A stretch of DNA of 64,000 nucleotides from Devosia sp. RR2S18 (GCF_030177755.1 NZ_CP126539.1:372001-436000), one strand, 5' to 3'. Numbered from the stretch's first letter, positions 44,677 to 54,777 are shown. Notes: a model not told the origin generated them from the letters alone. A program made the numbers and translations.

Positions 44677-45723
44677 ATGGCAAGCGTGTCGGCATGGTTG
44701 CGGGGCCTGGCACTGGCGTGCCTGTTGGCCCAACCCGCACTGGCGCAGATCACCGTCCTCGACGAGGCGCAGGACGACGCTGCCGCCGAGGCCGCGGCTC
44801 CCCTGGCGGATGCGCCCGTTGCGACTGCCCCCTGCGGCACGCAGCCATTGACCATCGCGCGGATGGGCTGGCCTTCGGCGGAGCTTTTAGCCGAGATCCA
44901 CACTCGTCTGGTGCTGCAGCAGTTCGGCTGCACGCTGCAGATCACGCCGGGCGATTTGACTGCGAGCGTCACCTCCATGGGTTCCACAGGTCAACCGGCG
45001 GTGATCCCTGAGATGTGGGCGACACGGGTGCCCGAGCTCTGGAATGCCGGCATCGAGGCGCAGATGCTGCGTCCGGCCGCGCCGACCTATGTCGAGCCCA
45101 GTTTCGAAGGCTGGTTCGTGCCCGATTTTGTGGCGGAAGCTCATCCTGAATTGACCACGGCCGCGGGGCTCTCCGAGATCCTGCCCACCCTCAACGAGGG
45201 GGAGCGGGTGCGCTTCATCTCGTGTCCCCCCGATTGGGCCTGCGCCATTATTAACCGCAACCTCATCGCCGCGCACGGTATCGCCGATCAGGTGGAGATC
45301 GTCGAGCCGGCGACCCGCTTTGAGATGGACACGCTGATCGCCCAAGCCATCAGCGGGCAGGATCCGGTGTTGTTCTACTATTGGCAGCCCAATGGGATCA
45401 TCGCCCAGTTCGGTTTCGTGCCGCTGGACATGGGCCTTTATAGCGAAGAGGCGTTTGCGTGCCTGGCCGAGACCATCTGTGCGGGCCCCCAGCCAAGTGC
45501 CTTTCCCAGCGAAGTGGTGGTGGTCGCGGTTGCCGAATGGGTGTTCGCCGAACTGCCCAGCATTGCCGGCTATTTCGGACGAGCGGTACTGCCGCTCACC
45601 GAAATGAATGCGCTGTTGACGCAACTCACCGAACCCGGCGCCACGGCGGCTGCAGTCGCTGAACGCTTTGTAGCGGAACGGCAGGACCTATGGGGCGAGT
45701 GGGTCGGCCTGGTCGCGCCTTAG
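44677..45723 (+). CDS. Glycine-betaine/quaternary-amine-type substrate-binding protein
   Basis: A 348-residue periplasmic protein of the OpuAC/ProX type. Signal peptide to ALAQ (about residue 22). Visible are GDLTASVTSMGSTGQPAVIPEMWA and FEGWFVPDFV, which fit the betaine-binding cluster II fold, and an aromatic-rich LFYYWQPNGIIAQFGF near the ligand site. Start ATG 44677 with GGAGGG 6 bp before it. No permease or ATPase is beside it, so it is an orphan that must share a transporter elsewhere, or act as a sensor for one. Confidence 0.78.
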   Translation: MASVSAWLRGLALACLLAQPALAQITVLDEAQDDAAAEAAAPLADAPVATAPCGTQPLTIARMGWPSAELLAEIHTRLVLQQFGCTLQITPGDLTASVTSMGSTGQPAVIPEMWATRVPELWNAGIEAQMLRPAAPTYVEPSFEGWFVPDFVAEAHPELTTAAGLSEILPTLNEGERVRFISCPPDWACAIINRNLIAAHGIADQVEIVEPATRFEMDTLIAQAISGQDPVLFYYWQPNGIIAQFGFVPLDMGLYSEEAFACLAETICAGPQPSAFPSEVVVVAVAEWVFAELPSIAGYFGRAVLPLTEMNALLTQLTEPGATAAAVAERFVAERQDLWGEWVGLVAP

Positions 45724-45730
45724 GGTCCTG

Positions 45731-45738
45731 TTAACCAT
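45731..45738 (+). promoter_or_regulatory. CtrA-type octamer TTAACCAT upstream of GGDEF-EAL gene
   Basis: Perfect TTAACCAT, 204 bp before the start at 45942 and just after the stop of the betaine-binding protein gene. Matching octamers lie before the cheD-cheR linked MCP. Confidence 0.45.
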
Positions 45739-45941
45739 GTGCGGCAAGATCGCTGGCGATCGGCGGAACTGTCATCTGGTCGTCACGGCGACTGGGTAGC
45801 CCTGACCGGATTGCCCGCGCTATCGCTCCTCTAAGTTGTTGCACTATAAGGCAATTTACTCAGCGTTCACGTTTGGAGTGCCACAAAGGTGCGACTGCGC
45901 GCCGATAATGGCGGGTCAGTCTGGCTTAACCTGGGTGCTCC

Positions 45942-47453
45942 ATGCGTCGCGACCACATCCTTCGCCCCATTGTCCATGCCTATCGCGACGTCTCCTGGAG
46001 CGCGGCGGCTCTGGCCGTGCTAGGAGCTCTTGCACTGGCAGCACAGGCGCTTGGTCTGGCTCAGGAGCCTTCGGGCCAATTGGTGCCACTGCTTGGGATC
46101 GCCGCCTGCCTCTCCGCAGCGCTGCTGCTGGTGTTCGGACAGCGGCTGATGCGGGCGCGTATCGCTGGAGCTGCAAAGGCCTCGCGCGACGTGATGGCGC
46201 TGGCGCATCGGGACGCGTTAACCGGCGTGGCGACCCGCTCCTATTTCCTCGAAACGTTGCGGGCTGAAATCCATCACGGCTCGGACAAAGTAGCGGGCTA
46301 TCTGCAGCTCGACCTCGACAATCTCAAGGTGCTCAATGATAGCGCCGGCCACGGAGCCGGGGACCGGGCGCTGGTGCAATTGGCCGATGCGATCCGCGAA
46401 GTCATGCCGGGGGCGCTGATCGGCAGGCTGGGGGGAGATGAATTCGGCATTGCCATTCTGGGCCTCGACAACCGGGCAGCGCTGATGCGCGTGGGCGAAG
46501 AATTGCTGCGCCGACTGGAGCGGCCCACGGGGATCGGCGGGCGCCGGGTGCGGCTCTCGGCCAGCATCGGCATCGCGCTCGCGCCTGTCGATGCCACCGA
46601 CGTCGACGAACTTATCTCGCGCGCTGATCTGGCGCTCTACAAGGCCAAGAAGGCGGGCCGCAGGTGCGTGGTCTCGTTCGACCCCGATATGCTCGGGGAT
46701 GAGCGGCACCGGCGCTTTGTCGAACGGGAACTGCGCGCGGCGCTGCTGCTCGACGAGATCGAGCTACACTACCAGCCGATCTTTGCCGCTGACATGACGA
46801 TCAAGTCGCATGAAGCTCTGGTGCGTTGGCGCCATCAGGTGCGGGGCACCATATCGCCTGCTCATTTCATCGCCATTGCCGAAGAAAGCGATCTCATCGA
46901 GAAACTGGGGGAATGGGTGCTGCGACGCGCCTGCCTGGACCTGTCGCACCTGAGTGGCTCGGTCAGCGTCAATGTTTCTCCCGCGCAACTGCGTCATGCC
47001 GACTTTTCACAGCGGTTCGCTGCTATCATCCGGGAGACCGGCGCTGACCCGCACCGGATTATCATCGAGATCACCGAAACGGTGCCGCTCACGGCCCGCG
47101 GCGTGGAGCTCGTCAATCTCGACGCATTGCGGGCGTTTGGATTGCGCGTCGCCATTGACGACTTCGGGGCTGGCTATGCGAGCTTGCAATATCTGCGCGG
47201 CTTCTCTTTCGATATCATCAAGATCGACCGGACCTACGTGGCTAATCTGGGCACCAGCCGCATTGACGGCATGATCGTCGCTGCTATCTGCGACATCGCC
47301 CGTTCGCTGCCTGTAGAGGTGATCGCCGAAGGCATCGAAACGCAGGAACAGCTGGAGCTGCTGCGCAAGGCGGGATGCACTGGCTTCCAGGGTTTCCTTC
47401 TGGGCCGGCCGCAACCTCTGGAATCCAATCGCCTGTCCCAGACCGCCGCCTAA
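45942..47453 (+). CDS. Membrane GGDEF-EAL cyclic-di-GMP protein
   Basis: A 503-residue protein with two transmembrane helices (about 20-40 and 48-66) and no periplasmic sensor. GGDEF domain at about 80-240 with intact GRLGGDEFGI and D-rich DLDNLKVLND. EAL domain at about 260-495 with SHEALVRWRH, NVSPAQLRH, EITE, DDFGAGYASLQYL, IKIDRTYV and EGIET. Both catalytic motifs look complete, so it could make or break c-di-GMP, which normally controls motility versus attachment. A CtrA octamer lies upstream. Confidence 0.95.
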   Translation: MRRDHILRPIVHAYRDVSWSAAALAVLGALALAAQALGLAQEPSGQLVPLLGIAACLSAALLLVFGQRLMRARIAGAAKASRDVMALAHRDALTGVATRSYFLETLRAEIHHGSDKVAGYLQLDLDNLKVLNDSAGHGAGDRALVQLADAIREVMPGALIGRLGGDEFGIAILGLDNRAALMRVGEELLRRLERPTGIGGRRVRLSASIGIALAPVDATDVDELISRADLALYKAKKAGRRCVVSFDPDMLGDERHRRFVERELRAALLLDEIELHYQPIFAADMTIKSHEALVRWRHQVRGTISPAHFIAIAEESDLIEKLGEWVLRRACLDLSHLSGSVSVNVSPAQLRHADFSQRFAAIIRETGADPHRIIIEITETVPLTARGVELVNLDALRAFGLRVAIDDFGAGYASLQYLRGFSFDIIKIDRTYVANLGTSRIDGMIVAAICDIARSLPVEVIAEGIETQEQLELLRKAGCTGFQGFLLGRPQPLESNRLSQTAA

Positions 47454-47527
47454 GGCCTTCTTTCGCTGTTACAGTTGCGCGCAAGGCAAGCGGGCCGCTA
47501 TAACCCGTGCCGAAGGCCTCTGACGGC

Positions 47528-47959
47528 ATGGGAGATAGGCAGTTGGAATTGAAGCGGATCAACGATCGCATCACCGTAGCTGGGCAGATCCAGCCTGAAG
47601 ATGTTGCAGCGCTCAAAGCCGCCGGTTTCACCACCATCATCAACAACCGCCCCGAAGGGGAGTCCCCGGACCAGCCGACCGGCGCCGACATCGAAGCGGC
47701 AGCGCGAGCCGAGGGGATCGACTATCATGCCATTCCACTGGGCCGCGAGGGGGTGAACCCCGAAATGGTCGAGCAAACGCGCCAGGTGCTCGAAACCAGC
47801 CAAGGTCCGGTCTTCGCCTTTTGCCGCTCCGGCACGCGGTCAACCACGCTCTGGGCGCTGAGCCAGGCCGGTGAGCGCGATGCCGACGAGATCATCTCGG
47901 AAGCTGCCCAGGCCGGCTATGACATGCGCCATCTGGCGGCCCATCTCGGCCGCAACTGA
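47528..47959 (+). CDS. DUF442 (beta-lactamase-hydrolase-like) phosphatase-fold protein
   Basis: A 143-residue protein of the family that starts RINDRITVAGQIQPEDVAALKAAGFTTIINNRPEGE and has the P-loop-like FAFCRSGTRSTTLWAL (Cys-x5-Arg), so a dual-specificity-phosphatase-type fold often fused to sulfur dioxygenases or thiol transferases. The substrate is not known. ATG 47528 is used; a TTG at 47543 with a GGAG site 8 bp before it would give 138 residues and match the family N-terminus closely, so the true start may be there. Confidence 0.78.
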   Translation: MGDRQLELKRINDRITVAGQIQPEDVAALKAAGFTTIINNRPEGESPDQPTGADIEAAARAEGIDYHAIPLGREGVNPEMVEQTRQVLETSQGPVFAFCRSGTRSTTLWALSQAGERDADEIISEAAQAGYDMRHLAAHLGRN

Positions 47960-48063
47960 TCAAGTTTTTTGCGGACGGTGGGACACCCGTCCCGCCTGCT
48001 CCATAGCTCCGTGAGCCGGATCGCCTCGGCGGTCCCATGTCCCTCCTGCTCGGACCTGTATCG

Positions 48064-51000
48064 ATGCCAATCAAGAAAATCCTTGTCGCCAACCGCAGCG
48101 AGATCGCCATCCGCGTGTTTCGCGCCGCCAATGAACTCAGTCTCAAGACCGTTGCGGCCTATGCCGAGGAAGACAAGCTGGCGCTTCATCGCTTCAAGGC
48201 GGACGAAGCCTATCTGATTGGCAAGGGCAAGGGGCCCGTCGAAGCCTATCTCCAGATCGACGAGTATATCCGCGTGGCGCGCATTGCGGGTGCCGACGCC
48301 ATCCATCCCGGTTACGGCCTCCTGTCCGAGAGCCCCGAATTTGCCGACGCCTGCGAGGACGCAGGCATCATCTTCATCGGGCCGCGCGCACAGACCATGC
48401 GGGACCTGGGCAACAAGGTTGCTGCGCGCAACATGGCCATTGCCTCCAAGGTGCCAGTGGTGCCCGCCACCGATGCGCTGCCGGACGATATGGACCTGGT
48501 GCGCAAGATGGCCGCCGAGATCGGCTACCCCTTGATGCTCAAGGCGAGTTGGGGTGGCGGCGGGCGCGGCATGCGCCGCATCATGGACGAGAAGTCGCTG
48601 GTCCACGAGGTTTCCGAAGGCAAGCGCGAGGCCAAGGCCGCCTTTGGCAAGGACGAGATGTATCTCGAAAAGCTGATCGAGCGCGCCCGGCACGTCGAAG
48701 TGCAGTTGCTGGGCGACGATCACGGCAATCTCGTCCATCTCTTCGAGCGCGATTGCTCGGTGCAGCGGCGCAACCAGAAAGTGGTCGAGCGCGCCCCCGC
48801 GCCTTACCTGTCCGAAGACGTACGCAAGGAGCTGACCGATGCGGCCGTGCGCCTCGGCAAGGCCGCCAATTATCGTGGCGCCGGCACGGTCGAGTTCCTG
48901 CTCGATGCCGACACCAACAAATTCTACTTCATCGAGGTCAATCCGCGTATCCAGGTGGAGCACACCGTCACCGAGGAAGTGACCGGCATCGACATCGTCA
49001 AGGCGCAGATCCATGCGCTTGATGGCGCGGTGATCGGTACGCCCGAGTCTGGCGTGCCGCGCCAGGAAGATATCAAGCTCCACGGCGCGGCCATTCAGTG
49101 CCGCGTGACCACCGAAGATCCCGAGCAGAACTTCATTCCCGATTATGGTCGCATTACCGCCTATCGTGGCGCCACCGGCTTTGGCGTGCGGCTCGATGGC
49201 GGCACCGCCTATTCGGGTGCGGTCATCACCCGCTACTACGATCCGCTCCTTGAAAAGGTCACCTGCTGGGCGCCAACGGCCGAGGAGGCTATTGCGCGCA
49301 TGCACCGCGCCTTGCGTGAATTCCGTATCCGCGGTGTCGCCACCAATCTGGCGTTTCTTGAAAACATCATCAATCATCCGGACTTCGTCGAGAACCGCTA
49401 CACTACGCGGTTCATCGATACGACGCCCGAACTGTTCGACCTAAAGCCGCGCAAGGACCGCGCGACCAAGCTCCTCAGCTACATTGCCGACGTGACGGTG
49501 AACGGGCACCCCGAAGTCAGGGACCGGCCCCGGCCACCGGCCGATGCTGCCGCGCCGGTGGTGCCGGAATTTCCCCCTCTGGGCACCATTGAGGGCAGTC
49601 GGCAGACCCTGGAGCGCGAAGGCGCCGCCGGGCTCGCCAAGTGGATGAAGGCGCAAAAGCGCGTCCTTTTCACCGACACGACCATGCGTGATGCGCATCA
49701 GAGCCTGCTGGCCACCCGCATGCGCTCCTATGACATCACGCGCATTGCCAAGGCGTATTCGCGCGGCCTGCCGGATCTCTTCAGCCTTGAATGCTGGGGT
49801 GGCGCGACCTTCGACGTCGCCATGCGCTTTCTCAACGAGGACCCATGGGAGCGCCTCGCCCAGGTGCGGGAGGGCGCACCCAATATCCTGACGCAGATGC
49901 TGCTGCGGGGCTCCAATGGCGTAGGTTACACCAACTATCCCGACAACGTGGTCAAATTCTTCGTTCGCCAGGCAGCGCGGGGCGGCGTGGATATCTTCCG
50001 CGTGTTTGACTGCCTCAACTGGGTCGAGAACATGCGAGTCTCGCTCGATGCGGTAATCGAGGAAGGCAAGGTCGCCGAAGGCGTCATTTGCTATACCGGT
50101 GACCTGTTCGATGCCAGCCGCTCGAAATACGATTTGCGCTACTATGTCGGGCTAGCCAAGGAACTTGAGCGCGCCGGTGCGCATGTGCTGGGCATCAAGG
50201 ATATGGCTGGTTTGTTGAAGCCGGCCGCCGCCCGCACGCTGATCTCCACGCTCAAGCAAGAGGTCGACCTGCCCATCCATCTCCACACCCATGACACCTC
50301 CGGCGCCTCGGCGGCGACGGTGCTCGCGGCAGTGGATGCCGGTGTCGATGGGGTGGATGCGGCCATGGATGCCCTTTCGGGCACGACGTCCCAGCCCACG
50401 TTGGGGTCGCTTGTGGCAGCTTTGGCCGATGGCGACCGCAATCCCGAGCTCGACCCCAATGCGATCCGGCAGATCTCGTTTTACTGGGAGGCCGTGCGCA
50501 CGCAGTACCGGGCTTTCGAGAGCGATCTCAAAGGCGGTGCCTCGGAAGTCTACCTGCATGAAATGCCTGGCGGGCAGTTCACCAATCTCAAGGAACAGGC
50601 CCGATCGCTGGGGCTCGAAACGCGCTGGCACGAGGTCGCCCAGACCTATGCCGACGTCAACCAGATGTTCGGCGACATCGTCAAGGTGACGCCGAGCTCC
50701 AAGGTGGTGGGCGACATGGCGCTCGCCATGGTCTCGGCCGGGTTGACGCGCAAGGAGGTCGAAGACCCCAATCGCGACATCGCCTTCCCCGATTCCGTCG
50801 TTGGCTTCTTTGCCGGCGATCTGGGCCAGCCGCCCGGCGGCTTCCCCAAGGAACTGCAGAAGAAAGTGCTCAAGGGCAAGGAAGCGCTGACGGAGCGCCC
50901 CGGCTCCTATCTCAAGGATGTCGACCTCAAAGCCGAGCGCACCAAGGTGACCGAGGAAGTGGGGCACGAGGTGGACGATTATCGCCTCGCCTCCTACCTC

Positions 51001-51504
51001 ATGTACCCCAAGGTCTATTCCGACTTCGAAAAGACCCAGGACCGCTACGGCCCGACCGAAGTGCTGCCCACGCCCGTTTACTTTTATGGCCTGAGCGAAG
51101 GCGAGGAACTGCTGGTCGATATCGAGAAAGGCAAGACGCTCGTCGTCAACTATCTCGGCCGCGCTGAAACCAATGAAAAAGGCGAGGTCCGTGTCTTTTT
51201 CGATCTTAATGGCCAGCCGCGTACCATCACCGTGCCCGATCGCCTCAAGGCTGGCGAAGTCAAAGCCCGCGCCAAGGCGGTGGCCGGCGACCCTAAGCAG
51301 GTGGGAGCCCCGATGCCGGGCGTCATCTCGACCCTCGCGGTCAAGGAAGGCCAGCAGGTGCAGGCGGGCGACGTGCTCTGCTCGATCGAGGCGATGAAGA
51401 TGGAAACTGCCATCCATGCCGAGATCGACGGCGTTGTCGCTGAACTCCTTATCAAGCCGGGTGACCAGATCGACGCCAAGGACCTCCTGGTGCGGCTCGA
51501 CTAA
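48064..51504 (+). CDS. pyc: Pyruvate carboxylase
   Basis: A 1146-residue biotin enzyme that carboxylates pyruvate to oxaloacetate, an anaplerotic reaction. Biotin-carboxylase domain at about 1-450 (KASWGGGGRGMRRI ATP-grasp loop, FIEVNPRIQVEHTVTE), carboxyltransferase at about 530-800 (DTTMRDAHQSLLATR metal motif, HTHDTSGASAAT), linker domain, and biotinyl domain with EAMKMET, biotin on Lys1112. Start at ATG 48064 (MPIKKILVANRSEIAIR); an ATG at 48037 adds nine residues. A bidirectional terminator follows. Confidence 0.97.
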   Translation: MPIKKILVANRSEIAIRVFRAANELSLKTVAAYAEEDKLALHRFKADEAYLIGKGKGPVEAYLQIDEYIRVARIAGADAIHPGYGLLSESPEFADACEDAGIIFIGPRAQTMRDLGNKVAARNMAIASKVPVVPATDALPDDMDLVRKMAAEIGYPLMLKASWGGGGRGMRRIMDEKSLVHEVSEGKREAKAAFGKDEMYLEKLIERARHVEVQLLGDDHGNLVHLFERDCSVQRRNQKVVERAPAPYLSEDVRKELTDAAVRLGKAANYRGAGTVEFLLDADTNKFYFIEVNPRIQVEHTVTEEVTGIDIVKAQIHALDGAVIGTPESGVPRQEDIKLHGAAIQCRVTTEDPEQNFIPDYGRITAYRGATGFGVRLDGGTAYSGAVITRYYDPLLEKVTCWAPTAEEAIARMHRALREFRIRGVATNLAFLENIINHPDFVENRYTTRFIDTTPELFDLKPRKDRATKLLSYIADVTVNGHPEVRDRPRPPADAAAPVVPEFPPLGTIEGSRQTLEREGAAGLAKWMKAQKRVLFTDTTMRDAHQSLLATRMRSYDITRIAKAYSRGLPDLFSLECWGGATFDVAMRFLNEDPWERLAQVREGAPNILTQMLLRGSNGVGYTNYPDNVVKFFVRQAARGGVDIFRVFDCLNWVENMRVSLDAVIEEGKVAEGVICYTGDLFDASRSKYDLRYYVGLAKELERAGAHVLGIKDMAGLLKPAAARTLISTLKQEVDLPIHLHTHDTSGASAATVLAAVDAGVDGVDAAMDALSGTTSQPTLGSLVAALADGDRNPELDPNAIRQISFYWEAVRTQYRAFESDLKGGASEVYLHEMPGGQFTNLKEQARSLGLETRWHEVAQTYADVNQMFGDIVKVTPSSKVVGDMALAMVSAGLTRKEVEDPNRDIAFPDSVVGFFAGDLGQPPGGFPKELQKKVLKGKEALTERPGSYLKDVDLKAERTKVTEEVGHEVDDYRLASYLMYPKVYSDFEKTQDRYGPTEVLPTPVYFYGLSEGEELLVDIEKGKTLVVNYLGRAETNEKGEVRVFFDLNGQPRTITVPDRLKAGEVKARAKAVAGDPKQVGAPMPGVISTLAVKEGQQVQAGDVLCSIEAMKMETAIHAEIDGVVAELLIKPGDQIDAKDLLVRLD

Positions 51505-51511
51505 CAAAAAG

Positions 51512-51543
51512 AAAGCCCGGCATCGCTGCCGGGCTTTCCGTTT
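51512..51543. terminator. Bidirectional terminator after pyc
   Basis: 10-bp perfect stem AAAGCCCGGC / GCCGGGCTTT, 6-nt loop, with T-rich sequence on the plus side (CCGTTT) and A-rich sequence on the other (AACAAAAAG), so it also serves the convergent gene at 51558. Confidence 0.88.
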
Positions 51544-51557
51544 CTGGTCAGATGCGC

Positions 51558-51860
51558 CTAGAGCCTGCGGGCGCGTCCGTCGATGGTCGAACCGCTCGGG
51601 CGTCTGGCACCCGCATAGGCGGGCACAGGCAGCCGGGAGACAATCCAGCTCACCATCAGGGGCACGAGGACAATATCATCGACCCAGCCGGCCAAGGGGA
51701 TGAAATCCGGCACGATGTCGAATGGATTGACCAGGTAGAACGCAACGAACAGCGTCGCGGCCTTGAGATAAAGCGGGGTCTGGGGCGCCCAAAACGCCTT
51801 CCAGAGCTGAACGACTTCCTTGCGGAAAAGCACGAGGCGGGGGAGGAGCATCTTGATCAT
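51558..51860 (-). CDS. YkvA/DUF1232-family membrane protein
   Basis: A 100-residue protein with the DUF1232 core [27 protein letters not shown], one of the most characteristic short membrane motifs. It has one or two hydrophobic segments. Function unknown. I start at ATG 51860; the longer GTG-start frame would add a weak leader. It is convergent with pyc and divergent from ispG. Confidence 0.82.
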   Translation of the reverse strand: MIKMLLPRLVLFRKEVVQLWKAFWAPQTPLYLKAATLFVAFYLVNPFDIVPDFIPLAGWVDDIVLVPLMVSWIVSRLPVPAYAGARRPSGSTIDGRARRL

Positions 51861-52006
51861 GCTTGATAAATGGTGCACCCGCGCGCCGGTTCAAGATGGC
51901 GCCATCACATAAGCGGCACCAGCCCTCCACGAGATCACGCAAGCGTCGCATTGCTCTTCTAGGCTTGGGAGCTTATCTCTCGACCAGAGCAATGCGAGGT
52001 GAATTC

Positions 52007-53248
52007 ATGGCCGGTCCAGCCGCACGCAGGCAATCGGTGGGCGTTGATGTCGGTGGGGTGATGGTGGGCGGTGGCGCGCCCGTGGTCGTCCAGTCCATGA
52101 CCAATACCGATACGGCCGATATCGATGCAACCGTCCGGCAGGTGATGCAGCTCTCCCGCGCTGGCTCGGAGATCGTGCGCATCACGGTCGACCGGGACGA
52201 GAGCGCCGCCGCCGTGCCGCACATTCGCGACCGCCTCCTTTCCATGGGCTATGACGTGCCGCTGGTGGGCGACTTCCACTATATCGGCCACAAGCTGCTC
52301 TCCGATCATCCGGCCTGCGCCGAAGCCTTGGCGAAATACCGGATCAATCCGGGCAATGTCGGTTTCAAGGCTAAGCGCGACACTCAATTCACCACGCTGA
52401 TCGAACTCGCTCTACGCTACGACAAGCCGGTGCGTATCGGGGTCAATTGGGGCTCGCTCGACGAAGAGCTCCTTACCCGCCTCATGGACGAGAATGCCCG
52501 CTCCGCGGCGCCGATTTCGGCCGCTGCCGTGCAGCGCGAGGCGATCATCCAGTCCGCGCTGCTTTCCGCCCAGCGCGCCGAAGAAATTGGCCTGCCGCGC
52601 AACAAGATCCTGCTCTCCACCAAGGTGTCCGACGTCCAGCACCTGATCGCGGTTTACCAGGATCTGGCGGCCCGCTGCGACTATGCGCTCCATCTCGGCC
52701 TCACCGAGGCGGGCATGGGCTCCAAAGGCATCGTCGCGTCCTCGGCAGCCCTGGGCATCCTCCTCCAGCAGGGGATCGGCGACACCATCCGCATCTCGCT
52801 CACCCCCGAGCCGGGTGGTGATCGCACGCTCGAGGTCAAGGTCGCGCAGGAATTGCTGCAGACCATGGGCTTTCGCCAGTTCCTGCCGGTGGTTGCCGCA
52901 TGTCCCGGCTGCGGTCGCACCACATCGACCACGTTTCAGACGCTAGCCAAGGACATCCAGGACCACCTCAGCTCCTCCATGCCCGAATGGCGCGAGCGCT
53001 ATCCCGGCGTCGAGTCGCTGTCGGTGGCGGTGATGGGCTGCATCGTCAACGGCCCGGGCGAGAGCAAGCACGCCAATATCGGCATCTCGCTCCCCGGCAC
53101 TGGCGAAACCCCGGCCGCCCCGGTCTTTGTCGATGGCGAGAAAGTCGCCACCCTGCGCGGCGCTGATGTCGCCGACCAGTTCAAGGTGATGGTCGCGGAC
53201 TATATCGAGCGCAAGTTCGGCGCTGGTCGGCAAGACGCGGCGGAGTAA
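52007..53248 (+). CDS. ispG: 4-hydroxy-3-methylbut-2-enyl diphosphate synthase (flavodoxin/ferredoxin)
   Basis: A 413-residue MEP-pathway enzyme. It carries Fe-S cluster cysteines in AACPGCGRT and GCIVNGPGE, plus the GHKLLSDHP and [16 protein letters not shown] segments. It catalyses the penultimate step of isopentenyl-diphosphate synthesis, feeding the polyprenyl synthase at 56440. ATG 52007 is preferred (GAGGTG 5 bp before it) over upstream in-frame starts whose sequence is Arg-rich and non-conserved. Confidence 0.96.
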   Translation: MAGPAARRQSVGVDVGGVMVGGGAPVVVQSMTNTDTADIDATVRQVMQLSRAGSEIVRITVDRDESAAAVPHIRDRLLSMGYDVPLVGDFHYIGHKLLSDHPACAEALAKYRINPGNVGFKAKRDTQFTTLIELALRYDKPVRIGVNWGSLDEELLTRLMDENARSAAPISAAAVQREAIIQSALLSAQRAEEIGLPRNKILLSTKVSDVQHLIAVYQDLAARCDYALHLGLTEAGMGSKGIVASSAALGILLQQGIGDTIRISLTPEPGGDRTLEVKVAQELLQTMGFRQFLPVVAACPGCGRTTSTTFQTLAKDIQDHLSSSMPEWRERYPGVESLSVAVMGCIVNGPGESKHANIGISLPGTGETPAAPVFVDGEKVATLRGADVADQFKVMVADYIERKFGAGRQDAAE

Positions 53249-53329
53249 AGGCCGGCGCGCGGCCGCTCAGTCCAGCACAGTGCGGTAGTCAACCCCAGGT
53301 TCGGCCGGGATGAGCCTGGATGGTTGGAT

Positions 53330-53356
53330 CGGCTGCCAGGCTGGAGCTGGCAGCCG
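53330..53356. terminator. Hairpin between ispG and convergent secreted-protein gene
   Basis: 10-bp perfect stem CGGCTGCCAG / CTGGCAGCCG with a 7-nt loop. No clear T-run on either side. Its place between two convergent stop codons suggests a shared termination or stability structure. Confidence 0.55.
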
Positions 53357-53365
53357 GCGCAAGGG

Positions 53366-53851
53366 CTAAGCGCGGTCGTCTACATAGACCGTGACCGAGC
53401 CATCCTGTTTGGACCTGATCGCCACGACATCGTCATTGGCGAAGCCTTCGGCTTCCACTTTCGCGGCGATGGCGCTGTTGTCGGCCACCGCTGCGTGCAC
53501 ATCGGCCTTGGCCATGGCGTGAGCGGCAAGGGCGGTATCAAAGGCCGCCGCCTCATCTTCCGAACCGCCCTTGAGGGTGGAGAGCGGCACGATCGTTACC
53601 TGCGACTGCTCGGTGATGCCAGCGAGATCCACATCCTCCCAGCCGGTTACTGCGGCGATGGCGGCGCCATAGCTGTCATCCGCTGCGTCGGTCTCCGCAC
53701 CGTCGTTGTCCTGGTTGACATCGAGTTCGGCGCGGGTGACGGCGCTGTCGTCAACGCCGCTTTCGGACACTTCTGTCGTCGTTTGTGCTAGCCCCGGGGC
53801 TGCTCCTGCGGCCATGGCCAATGCCGTGGAAATGGCAATAAGCTTTCGCAT
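53366..53851 (-). CDS. Secreted acidic hypothetical protein
   Basis: A 161-residue protein. Residues 1-22 are a clean signal peptide (RKLIAISTALAMAAGAAPGLAQ). The mature part is acidic (VDDSAVTRAELDVNQDNDGAETDAADDSYG), followed by a domain with regular AIAAVTGWEDVDLAGITEQS and VVAIRSKQDGSVTVYVDD. GGAGGA lies 8 bp before the ATG at 53851. I do not recognise a family. The Asp/Asn-rich stretch might bind calcium, but this is speculative. It is divergent from the DUF998 gene. Confidence 0.7.
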   Translation of the reverse strand: MRKLIAISTALAMAAGAAPGLAQTTTEVSESGVDDSAVTRAELDVNQDNDGAETDAADDSYGAAIAAVTGWEDVDLAGITEQSQVTIVPLSTLKGGSEDEAAAFDTALAAHAMAKADVHAAVADNSAIAAKVEAEGFANDDVVAIRSKQDGSVTVYVDDRA

Positions 53852-54027
53852 GATCGGTCTCCTCCGTTCTGTTGGAATGGCAGGGCAACGCGGGCTGGAA
53901 AGCGATGGTTGCCACGCCGCTATGCAGCGCTCGCATCGTGCTGTCCGTGACCGGCACGGGAGCTCGTTGGGACATGGCCTTTGCCGATTGCAACTGGACC
54001 ATGGGCAGCTCGTTCTGCGTAGCCGGC

Positions 54028-54720
54028 ATGAACTCACCGAAGCGCAAAAAAATGGCGAATCCCCATAGATATGACGAGGTCTCCTATGCCGGCTCCCTTT
54101 ACGAGCAGGAACATCGGCGCTCGCGATTTCTCGAGGTGTGCGGCCTTGCTGGTGTCTTCGGTGTTGCCGCCGCGGTCATCACCGATCTGCTCGGTGCCTT
54201 GGTGGTCGATGGCTATAGCATGATCAGCCAAAGCATCAGTTCACTCGCTGTTGGAAGGTTCGCCTGGATTCAGGACAGTGGCCTCTATGCCATGGCTATT
54301 GGCACGATAGCCCTCGCAGTCGGCGTTGCCCGCTGGCGCTTGAAGGACAGCAAGGGACTCCTTGGCGCATTGGCCCTCCTGCTGATCGGTATCGACATCT
54401 TCGTGATTGGCTACTTCAATGAATATGCCGGGCAGCAGAACAGGGGCGCCGATATCCATATCAACGCCGTCTACGCGCTCGGCATTCTGTTTGCCCTCGC
54501 GACCTTTCTGCTTGGAGCGAGCCTGCGCCGGGTGAACCGGAGTTGGGCGGCTGCGAGCATGTTGCTGGGGGCACTCTGGATCGTGACGGTGCCGTTCTTC
54601 TTTTTTGTGCCTTCCAACTGGTTCGGCCTCTACGAGCGTGGTCTCGGGCTGATCCTGGTCTGTTGGATCGGAGCAATGGGGTGGCTGCTTTGGCGCGGGC
54701 GCCGGCGCGTGCCCATCTAG
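54028..54720 (+). CDS. DUF998-family membrane protein
   Basis: A 230-residue protein with about six hydrophobic helices and the DUF998 pattern (SQSISSLAVGRFAWIQDSGLYAMAIGTIALAVGV, then FNEYAGQQNRGADIHINAVYALGILFALATF). Function unknown; a lipid- or small-molecule-related role is sometimes proposed. The start is uncertain: ATG 54028 and ATG 54052 both fit, and neither has a strong ribosome site. Confidence 0.72.
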   Translation: MNSPKRKKMANPHRYDEVSYAGSLYEQEHRRSRFLEVCGLAGVFGVAAAVITDLLGALVVDGYSMISQSISSLAVGRFAWIQDSGLYAMAIGTIALAVGVARWRLKDSKGLLGALALLLIGIDIFVIGYFNEYAGQQNRGADIHINAVYALGILFALATFLLGASLRRVNRSWAAASMLLGALWIVTVPFFFFVPSNWFGLYERGLGLILVCWIGAMGWLLWRGRRRVPI

Positions 54721-54777
54721 GTGGCCGGTCTGCGCCGGCACTCCACGACTGGAGGCACGTGGCCCCTCGTTACGCTC

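Noticed and set aside
47917..49377. 486-codon antisense frame opposite pyruvate carboxylase
   Set aside because: Lies on a strongly conserved coding region; no recognisable protein features.
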